Made by a program: the position numbers and the translations under genes
Notes under the pieces: generated by a model
What the model was told of the DNA's origin: nothing
Databases searched by the model: none
The model's input: only the letters and a program-made list of their open reading frames with translations
In this document: positions 11,388-20,709 of the stretch, piece after piece
Position numbering within the stretch: the first letter of the stretch is position 1
Layout: the number at the start of each line of letters is the position of its first letter
Assembly (NCBI RefSeq): GCF_000328475.2
Contig: NC_026489.1
Span: 558,001 to 622,000, forward strand
DNA: 64,000 nucleotides
Reading direction: 5' to 3'
Source: Mycosarcoma maydis
Lineage: Eukaryota > Basidiomycota > Ustilaginomycetes > Ustilaginales

Positions 11388-12134
11388 ATCGCGAATCGTG
11401 AATCGTGAATATCATAAGTTAACCCTAAAGTTAATCCAAAGAAGAGGAAATGGAAAAGGAAATAGAAGGAAGGGGGTTAGTCGTGATTCGCGCTTGTCGG
11501 TTCGTTACCCGCTCTCATCCTACCTTATCTAACCCTACCCCAAACCTAATCCACTCGTGACTGGAGAGGATGAGACGAGGTCGGGTTGAAAGGCGAACAA
11601 CACACAACTTACAGTAACGTTGCTTCGGGGTGAGCGTCGTCGCTGCAGGAAAGCATTTTGTCACTTTACGCTTTTTTTCGAGATTGATCAGGATTTGTGA
11701 TTTCATGCACCTCCTTTTAGTCACACATGGTTGCAAATCCTTTTTGTTTCTGTTTTTCTCCGCAAATTAGTTCGGATTGCCAGCTGGCACACTCGCGTTG
11801 GATGTCTGATGGTGTAGATGAGCACGACAGCCACTTTGCTGGTCTGCGACACTTTGGTACAGCCACGAGTGTCGTACAGCATTGCAGCATTGCAGCGTTG
11901 CATGGATGTGTAGATGTGGAGATGTGCAAAATTGGAATCAGTCCAATCCAGCCGAGTCGCGCTGCGGCGTGTACATGTGGCAGTCGCTGAGTTGGGAGTC
12001 GTGAGTCGTGAGTATGACAGGCAGCCGTTTCAGTGATTTGTGACTGTTTGCACAAAGCCGAGCATGAACGGTGAGCCAGTCGGAGCTCGTGCGCTTGGCA
12101 ATCACAAGTCGTGGATCACGGATCACGGATCACG

Positions 12135-12151
12135 AATCACGAATCACGAAT
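12135..12151. repeat. Overlapping AATCACGAAT element array
   Basis: Two overlapping copies with a 7-bp period, preceded by the diverged copies ATCACGGATC. One example of the dispersed element described in the findings. Confidence 0.8.
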
Positions 12152-13153
12152 GGTGAATCGTCGAGCGCAAGATGAATCTCGGCTGTTTGCTTCTTCGACG
12201 TTGACGCTTGGTGCTTGTTGTCAAGCTTTGCATTCTTGCATCTAGCCAAACGCTTTGTGCCGATCGAGCGTCGAGGCACGAGGTCTCGCTTCGGCTGTCG
12301 AATCATCCATCACCAACGGACTAATTTAACTTAGCATCCCGTGTCCGACGTGAAACACGTTGTGCTGCTGTACCGAGCTTGAGTGTGAGTGCACACCACC
12401 CGCAGCGGGAGCTGCGCAGAGCGGACAGCGCACAGCGATCGGAATGACTGCAATCGGTTGCCACCCGTCACACTGTCGTGCAGCGCCACGCAGCAATCCC
12501 AAATACTGTATCTTTAGCACAGCATTTTGCAGCACAGCCCAAGTTATTGTCCATCCACCCGTGACCGTGTTCCGTCGCACTCGGACACACACCCGAGTCT
12601 GTGAGTCGTGAGTGCACAGACCGAGCGCACGCAAACCACAACAAATCCGAAATCGGACCAAGACAAATCACACCAATATATAATTATAATAAGAAAAAAA
12701 GGCTGTTCGCACGCCATGGCTGTCTGACGTTGACGTTGTGTTGTAGTGGCAGTCACGAGTTGTGAGTGGAGCGATGTGTGTTGGTTGGCGACGCGTCGCG
12801 CGCACATAGCAAAAGGCTAGGCCCTGCCCCCCCTTGACCATCTGCAACATCACCAGCGTCGTCTCACTTGTTGATTTTGCCGAGGCGCGCAGTGCTCATG
12901 GCCGCCCAATCTCCTCTGCTTGCTTGCTGGCTGGGCCCGCTGTCATGCTGTGATGCATTTTCGCACACGCATCGAAACCAATTCGCGTTTCGCATTGGAA
13001 CGCCTGGACAGTCACGATGGTGCTTGCTTGTGGGACCATCTGCATAGAAGCACGGCATGCACGCTGCTCGGCTGCACGTCTCCCAACTGAATGTTGCACG
13101 GCTTTTGCGTGCCGTAGCAGAGCTCCGGCTCCAACAATCCCGAATATCACCAA

Positions 13154-13177
13154 AATCACGAATCACGAATCACGAAT
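13154..13177. repeat. Triple AATCACGAAT element array
   Basis: Three perfect copies overlapping with a 7-bp period (unit AATCACG), followed by diverged copies to about 13206. The longest perfect array noticed in the window, together with 59704-59732. Confidence 0.85.
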
Positions 13178-14249
13178 CACAATTGTGAGTCGTGAACCAC
13201 GAATCGCACTGAAAGGGAAAACATCGTGCTTTGCCAAATCACCAAGCAAGAATCGCGAATCCACCGAGGACGATGCGTGCGTGCATGATGCTTGCACAAA
13301 ATGGTTTGTTAGCTGCCTTAAATGAATCGTACCATGCACGTGATGTTGACAGGCCTGGCTGCTTGACGTTCGAGATTCAATCTCCGGTCAGAGAGCTTGC
13401 TCTACCGTTGCTGATTTGCACAAGCCTCCTCGATCATTTGTGATTGATTGACTGTGACTCGTTTGACAACGTGTCTAGCGCGCTCGTCCTGCTGGCTCAC
13501 GCGAGGGCGAATCGTGAATAACTCGATCGATTCACCCTCAAAGCCATCGCGACGCGTTGCAAGACGAGTCGAGCCTATGCTGCACTGTACTTGTAGCTTC
13601 GTTTGGCCCAAGCACACCCACTGGCCTGCTTGTCCGATCACCAATCAAGAATCGCACTGTGACTTTCCCAAGCGACATATACGATCTGAATCCTATGTCG
13701 CTCTTGCGTGCCTCGCTCGCCCACGACTCTATGAAACCTGCCAAGCCAGTCACCTGTCTTCTAGAACAACACATGCTGCACCACATTCCCGATCCCTGCG
13801 TTCGAGCACTTCACATGCTCATCCCCTTCCACTCGGCTACTCGCTTTTCTAGTGCAATGCACATCAGAGCTTCCTTGGTCGTCAAATGCCGACTGCCACC
13901 AGCACCTGAGTCAGGACACGGAACCCTGCCGAGCACGTGAGGTGCCCTCTGAACACAGCATCGATCTTTTCTTGGCGAATTTTTTCAGTCGCTTTTTTTT
14001 TTCTCCACTATTTTCAAGAGCGCAGCGCATTTCATCTTTCCCGTTTTTCTTCAACACATTTCCACTCACGATTGGTGATTTGAGCGTCGTTCGGATCATG
14101 TCTCGGATCCTTCTTCGCCTGATCGACCCACATCCAGCACAGAACGCCGACGCCAAGACACAACCAGCACAATGGATAGATCGAACGCTGAAATCCAACT
14201 CGATTCGCTTTCTTGGTTTGAACACGACGTACGAAACGCCATACAGCGC

Positions 14250-17200
14250 TCAATACAGACGCAGTGCCACATTGACGCTCATGAGCTCTTGCATAAGCAA
14301 CTTGGCTGCATAAGGGATGTGGATCTGCGAGATCGCCGTGCGGTTTCGGCAGGATCGACACTCGTAGGTGCCCTTCTTGAGGTTCGCTAGCGCTGTGAGC
14401 CCACAAAGATCGCACACATGGATGCGGTAAGGATCAGACACGTCAAACATGCGCTCCTTGAGGAATCCTGCGATCCCATGCGCAATCATGCAATCACGTT
14501 CCATCTCTCCGAATCGCAGTCCGCCTCCGCGCGATCGACCCTCCACGGGCTGTCGCGTCAGAATCTGCACCGGTCCTCGCGCTCGCGAGTGAATCTTGTC
14601 ATCCACCATGTGCTTCAGTCGCTGGTAGTACGTAGGTCCCAAGTACACCTGCGCTTGCAGCTTGCGTCCCGTATGGCCATGGTACATGACTTCCAGGCCA
14701 CGCGATTGATACCCCAAGCCACGCAGGATCGATGATACCGCCTCCACCGTCAACTCGGTGAACGGCGTAGCATCTCCCTCCTGACCCGACAACGCGGCCA
14801 CCTTGGACAACAGGCACTCGACCAAGTGTCCGATCGTCATTCGCGATGGAATCGCGTGTGGATTGATAATGATATCTGGCGTCACTCCTTCCGCCGAGAA
14901 CGGCATATCCTCCTGTCTGTACGTGATGCCAATCGTACCCTTCTGTCCGTGACGAGAGGCAAACTTGTCACCTGTCTGCGGCACACGTGTGCTGCGTACG
15001 CGCACCTTGACAAACTTGTTGCCGTGCGAGTTGGTCGTCACCAGCACCTGATCGATGATGCCGTTCTCGGTCGACTTGAGTGAAACGCTGGCGTCCTTCT
15101 TGGTGTGCAACTTAGAACGCATGCCCAGCTCCTCCGAATCCGGTGGCAGCGGCGCCGTCTTTCCGATGATCACATCGTCGCCCGACACACGCGTGCCCGG
15201 TGCACACAGACCGTCGGCGTCAATCTTGTCGTACGTGCCGTGCTTCATGCGGATCGTTGTATCGCGATGCGGCTTTTCAAACTCTTCCAGCTGCATAACG
15301 CCCACCTTCTTCTCCTCCGCCATGTATCCACGGTAGTACATGGATCGGAATAGTCCTCGGTCGATCGACGACTGGTTCATGATCACCGAGTCTTCCTGAT
15401 TGTAGCCCGAGTAACACATGATCGCCACAATCGCGTTCTGCCCCGCCGGAAGCTCTCGGAAGCGCAGGTGCTCCATCGATCGTGTGGTACCCAGTGGCTT
15501 TTGCGGATACAGCAACACGTGAGCCATCGAATCTGCACGAGATTGAATGTTCGAGATGGGGATCCCGATACTGTATCACAAAAGAAAAAAAAAAGAAATC
15601 CCCCCAAAAACGGTGGAAAGGGTCAGTTCAATGTGCCTCAAAAGACCACGACGGGAAGGGGAAACTTGATACTCTACGCTTGTTTGCCCATCGCACTCTG
15701 ATAGACGTTTCGTGGAGACTGGTTGTGATCTGGGAAAGGAACAATGCTGGCACAGATTCCCAGCACCATCGCCGGATGGATCTCGCAATGCGTCCACGTA
15801 TCGGGTGCAATCGTGTGTACCGACTTGAGCCGAGCCGACGGATCAGCCGAGTTGAGATTGATCTGTCCGTTGCGAGCCTTGTACTCGCGCGACTGTTCCA
15901 AATCAGTGGTCGACATGCAGATGAGAACCGACTCCTCTTCTTCGGCATCGAGGTACTCAATCACACCTTCCTGTACCAGATGCGTCCATCGGAATTCTTC
16001 GCCCGTTTCCGGAATCGGCTGACCAATCATCTCGACGTGTCGCTTCTTGATCAGCAGGCTCATGTCGTGCGGATTGACGATGAACACGGGGCGCAACACA
16101 CGAGAGGCATCCGTGTAAATGCGAAGCTCTCGCTCTCGAATGTCTCGAACCACTGACACCTCGTGCGAGATATCGTCCTTTCGACGTAGATCGCGCAGCG
16201 TGTCCACCAACTGACCAGGGTCGTCGTGAGTGCCCATCCAAACACCATTTACAAAGATCTTGGTGGCCTTGGCATGCGCCAGCTGCATATCCACCAGACT
16301 GTCGAGACCAAACTCTTCCAAAAACTCGACAATGGGCGCCGACGGTGTGCCAACCGTGACAGTAGCCATCAGACTGAGGTTCTTGACCAGTCCACACGCC
16401 TGTCCTTCGGGCGTCTCGGCAGGGCACACCATACCCCAATGCGTGTTGTGCAGTTGACGAGGCTTGGCAATCTTGCCGTCACGGCCAATTGGCGTGTTGG
16501 TACGGCGAAGATGCGAGAGGGTCGAGGCGAAAGCGAAACGGTTGAGCACCTGCGATACACCCGCCTTGGCTTGCATCGCCTTCTTTTGGTCACCCCAATT
16601 ACCGGTAGCAAGCGAATATCGAAGACCGTTGGTAATCGTGCTTGACTTGACGGCAGCCTGGATGTGAAACTCGCGGTGCTCCTCGACACACTTTTGCAAG
16701 TGGCGGTACACATCTCGCGTGACTTTGCGGAACAGCATACGGAACAGATTCGCCATAAGGGGGCCACCGAGATCGATACGCTTCTTACCAAAGTGGTCAC
16801 GGTCATCAATCTCGCGACGGTCGAGCGCAGCCAGCAGCAGACGATGGATCATGTAGCCAAAGAAGTAGGCCTTTTTCGTGTTGGAGCCTTCCGAGGTCGA
16901 GATGTGCGGAAGCATCTCCTTTTGTAGGATCTCTTGCGCGTAGACGGTACGCTTGGCACGCGAAAGTCCCGTGGTGGTACCACGGCGTCCGATAAAGTCG
17001 AGCGCGACGTCACGGTCCTGAATGACGAACGCCTCTTCGATGCATGGTTTGAGCATCTCGAGCATGGGTGTGTCATTAAAGTCGTAGCAGATGTGCTGTA
17101 GCACCTCACGATCGGGCACGATGCCGAGCGCACGGAATACGATGACTATGGGAATGTCGTTGCGGATGTAGGGAAGCGTGGCGCGGATGGTGTTGTTGGC

Positions 17201-18082
17201 CGTCTTTTCCTTGTTGCGCGAAAACAGCTTGACCTGCATCGTCGAGATGGTCTTGCCACCCTTTTCGACAGCACTGCGGATCTCGGCGAGGAAGGTGACG
17301 GGGGCGGGCGGTGCTTTGGAGAAGACGTAGACGTGGTTGGCAGCCATACGCTCCTGAGCGATGAGCACCTTTTCAGATCCATTGATGACAAAGTATCCTC
17401 CTGCATCGTACGGACATTCGTTGAGTGAGTACGACATTTCGTCGTCGAGACCCTTGAGCCAACAGAAGTCCGACTTGAGCATGATGGGCACCTTGCCGAT
17501 AAAGATCTGCTGTTCTTCGACGTCGGTCTTGCCATACTCGGGCACCCATGCCGGGTCGCCGTTCAGATCGACCTCATCTTCGCTCTGCACAAGTACCTTT
17601 TGCGTCACATCGACAAAGAGCGAAGCCGAGTAGGTGAGGTTACGGAAACGCGCCTCTTGCGGGAAGAGCTGAGCAGAGCTGCCGTCCGACTCGGTCATCG
17701 TAGGCTTGTTGAGATAGATCTGTCCAAACTCGATTTCGTATCGACGAGTCTTGTCCTCTGCGTGACCGGAATGCTGGTCGCTCTGCTCGAGAGTGAGGCT
17801 GCGCACCTCTTCTACGAGTTCCTGAATAGTGTTGGACATGAACTCGTTGAAACTGTCGAGCTGGTGGCGAACGAGACCCTTTTCCTCGAAGAAGGCACGG
17901 ATGACATCCCAGCAATCCTCTTGTGTGATCTCTTCTGAGAAATTGTCATCGTCGTCATAATCAACCCCTTTGCTAGCATTGTAAGTGTTATTGTAACTGG
18001 CGACATCCAGATCGTCGACGTCGATGGCACCTTCGTCAAAGGTGTCCTTCATGTACTTGTCGTAGGCTACAGAGTCGGCCAT
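14250..18082 (-). CDS. RPB2: RNA polymerase II second-largest subunit
   Basis: Forms one wall of the Pol II cleft and shares the catalytic site with RPB1. Two exons: 15678-18082 and 14250-15570, joined over a 107-bp intron (donor GTAGAG, acceptor ACAG). The join restores MGKQAIGIPISN, the conserved box after YQSAMGKQA, and yields 1,241 residues, close to yeast (1,224). Visible blocks include the protrusion/lobe start ([19 protein letters not shown]), [51 protein letters not shown] and the C-terminal zinc ribbon CDLC..CRSC. The N-terminus is Asp-rich. ATG at 18082. It shares a 750-bp divergent promoter with CWC25. Confidence 0.97.
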
Positions 18083-18832
18083 GGTGGCGGCTGCGGACGC
18101 TCACCCAGCGTCGAGGGAGATAAAAACTGGGAAGCGGAAACTACTGTAGCGATCCGTTGCAATGCTCTCTGCAAGGCGTTACCCGGCAGCAGAATACGCA
18201 GAAAAAAAAAGGGGTCGAATGATTGACAGATGAATCAAGGATCCCTTTCGCCGATACGAAAACGGATGCTGCGCACTTGCCGGATGCGTGCAGGCCGAAA
18301 GAGAGTGGGTGAACAAGTGAGCGTGATCAAACGCAGTCGAAAAGCGCCGGCGATGGGGTGAATAAGTCGCTGGCTATCTGAGAGAGCAGATCAGAGGCTC
18401 GGTTGCCAGGAGCAACAGGAGCGGAGGGGGGGGGAAGAGGTTCGAGAAGAATGGAGATGACGGTCGAGAAGAAGACGTTTGCGAGCAAAAGCGTCAATGT
18501 CGTCTCACACCCGTCACTCGTGACTGCTTTTCTGCTGTGTTTGCTGCTAAGCTCAGCGCGCGTTTCTCTTTCTCAACCGCGCAGCAAATCGGTTCTTATC
18601 GTGCGAGTAAATTTGTCGCACCAAATTACCGTGGTGCGTGTAACCGCCGTGTACGGTTATTCACTATTTCGCATATCGTCATCTGTGGAGCTGAGCCTTT
18701 CCTTTTACCCAGCTGGTCACCATCCTCTACACGATTTAGCCTCGTATCAATTGGGCTCAGCTCGCAGCCGTACGGCGCCTAATATTTCGTAGACAAGTTT
18801 GCGCCGGTACGCGTGTCGAGCACTCATTCAAG
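18083..18832. other. Divergent RPB2/CWC25 promoter region
   Basis: Holds one ACTCGTGACT element (18516-18525), a G-run at 18425-18434 and pyrimidine-rich stretches toward CWC25. A 113-codon frame from ATG 18451 has a hydrophobic segment but no supporting family; see rejected items. Confidence 0.65.
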
Positions 18833-20119
18833 ATGGGTGGAGGCGACCTCAACACCAAAAAGTCGTGGCATCCTCTCCTGCAGGTCAATCAGGAGAGGGT
18901 ATGGAAACGCGAAAAGGAAGCTCTCGAGGAGCGCAAGAAGCTCGAGGAACTTCGACGCGAACGCGAACAGGAGCGGGAAATGCAACAACTGCAGCGGCTA
19001 CAGGAAGAAGCTGGCGGCAAGAAGCGAATTGATCGGGTGGATTGGATGTACGCTACACCGGCTACCACAGGTTCCGGCTCGGCGGCGGAAATGGAGGACT
19101 ATCTGCTGGGGAAAAAGCGGGTCGACAAGCTGCTACAAGGGGAAGAGAACAAGGAGATGTCAAAAACCACGCAGAAGAGCCTTGTTTCGCTCCAGAATGC
19201 AAACTCGGCTCGAGACCTTGCTGCCAAGATTCGAGAGGATCCCATGCTGGCCATCAAGCAGCAGGAGCAAGCGGCCTACGAGGCACTCCTCCGAGATCCC
19301 ACTAGATTGCGCCAGCTCAAGATGCAGGCTGGTATCGATACCGACACGCAAAGCAAAGACGAGAGGCGGCGGAGCAAGGAAGAGAAGCGTCGCAGGCACG
19401 ATCGAGATGAACACCGTCGGCGCGGTTCGCGTCACGGCGAATCGCGCAGCGAAAGTCGCTCCCATTCTCGTCGAGACGACAGAGATCGAAAATCGAGCTG
19501 GAACGAAGGAAGTTCTTCGCGTCGTCATGATGGTGACGAGGAGCGTCGATCTTTGAAGCGGCATCGCGATGACCAAGACCGCGATCGTCATCGCTACGAA
19601 CGCCGGTTGCATGATGCAGACGACTCTCGCCCAGCCTCTCGCAGTAATCGCGATCGACGCGACAAAGACGCAGTAGATGAGTCAAGCTCTCGTCAATCGA
19701 CATCGTACAGCCGCTCTCGTAGTCGTTCTCCGCCAGCGCGCGACTACCGTAATGACAAACGTCTATCCTCCTCGTCCGCCTTCACTCGGCCATCAAATGG
19801 TGGTTCAGCACGCAACCGAGAAGAAGACGAGGAACGCAAGCAACAGGCTCGGCAGCTCAAGTTGCAAGAGATGGAGCAAAATGCACGATCGATGGAGCAG
19901 CAGAGGAGCTCGTACGTATCCAAGATTAATGCGGAAGAGGCCGAGCAGGAACGCAGGGAGGCTGAGTTGCGCCAAAAGCTCATCGATGCACGCTCCAAGG
20001 GTCACGGCGACGGCAAGGGCAACTTTATCATGGATCAGCAGCGAAAGACATTCCATGACAGTGTCGACCTTGCAGAGCGTATGAGAAGGGACAGAGCGAG
20101 GCTGCAGCGCGTAGATTGA
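18833..20119 (+). CDS. CWC25: Pre-mRNA-splicing factor CWC25
   Basis: Spliceosome protein that acts with Prp16/Yju2 at the first transesterification step, in the NTC-associated set. The 428-residue product starts MGGGDLNTKKSWHPLLQVN and continues into a charged helix rich in Glu, Lys and Arg: the Cir_N domain of CWC25 and CIR proteins. IDRVDWMYATP and a YLLGKKRVDKLL block follow. The middle (residues about 170-310) is rich in Arg, Asp and Ser with RS/RD repeats typical of splicing factors. The end has another coiled region (MEQNARSMEQQR) and YVSKINAEEAEQE. Single exon, ATG at 18833. Confidence 0.92.
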   Translation: MGGGDLNTKKSWHPLLQVNQERVWKREKEALEERKKLEELRREREQEREMQQLQRLQEEAGGKKRIDRVDWMYATPATTGSGSAAEMEDYLLGKKRVDKLLQGEENKEMSKTTQKSLVSLQNANSARDLAAKIREDPMLAIKQQEQAAYEALLRDPTRLRQLKMQAGIDTDTQSKDERRRSKEEKRRRHDRDEHRRRGSRHGESRSESRSHSRRDDRDRKSSWNEGSSSRRHDGDEERRSLKRHRDDQDRDRHRYERRLHDADDSRPASRSNRDRRDKDAVDESSSRQSTSYSRSRSRSPPARDYRNDKRLSSSSAFTRPSNGGSARNREEDEERKQQARQLKLQEMEQNARSMEQQRSSYVSKINAEEAEQERREAELRQKLIDARSKGHGDGKGNFIMDQQRKTFHDSVDLAERMRRDRARLQRVD

Positions 20120-20709
20120 GTGGCTTGCGCTACGAACTTGGTTCATGATCCGCGCGTAGTCCAAATCAATATACCCCCCTTGACAGCAATCACGGACTCG
20201 TCCAACTTGGCACTGCGTGTAGTATGAGAGCTGCCGACGAGCGAGCGAGTGAGTGAGCTTCACACGCATGAGAGGCACTGTTACACGATCCCTCAAGTCA
20301 CGAAGCAGCTTCGTGTTATAATGCTCAGGTTGGCGTCTGGCGTGTGGGTTGGGTTCAGGGTCTAAGCTCTCTGCGTATCAGTTGGCGGGCGCACGGTATA
20401 CGTGCATGCAGGGTTCAAGCGTATGGGAAAAATTCATCAATCGTCCGTGCGCTGCTTCACGCCTTGGTGTGACGAATTTTGAGATGGTGCTGCCCTCACA
20501 CTTACAACTTGCTCCCACGTCCGAATGACAGCTCATCTTGTCTTCCGTTGCAAGATCACGACTGGAGCATTCACAGTTCGGTGGCAGTTGGATCAACAGA
20601 AAGACGTCGAGTGCTCGACTGACAAGCTCGATCAGTTTTCGAGCGTGCTGTCCGGGATTTAGCTGCGCCTCGTCTCACAGGCCAGTATTGTGGACTGCAA
20701 CAATCACGA
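20120..20709. other. CWC25/BTB intergenic region
   Basis: 3' region of CWC25 and upstream region of the BTB gene. One AATCACGAAT element (20702-20711) runs into the BTB start codon. Nothing else recognised. Confidence 0.6.

Larger units (their letters stand above)
10719..14249. other. 3.5 kb region without a supported gene
   Basis: Lies upstream of the 1,734-residue gene and downstream of RPB2. Open frames here start at non-ATG codons or lack any recognisable motif. Contents: elements at 10867, 11000, 11171, 11553, 12135-12151, 12751 and 13154-13177; an A/T homopolymer stretch at 11335-11387; and a T-rich stretch near 13980-14065 past the RPB2 stop. The first part is presumably the 5' leader and promoter of the minus-strand gene. 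A non-coding RNA cannot be excluded. Confidence 0.6.

Noticed and set aside
2352..12219. Identical 14-mer gcttggtgcttgtt at 2352-2365 and 12206-12219
   Set aside because: Only two copies seen and no shared flanking sequence, so no element can be claimed.
13448..14313. Several overlapping 130-150 codon plus-strand frames downstream of RPB2
   Set aside because: Most begin at TTG or GTG, overlap each other and show no motif or plausible splice pattern.
18451..18792. 113-codon frame with a hydrophobic segment between RPB2 and CWC25
   Set aside because: It lies in the CWC25 promoter or leader, contains an element copy and has no recognisable family; a signal-like stretch alone is weak evidence.
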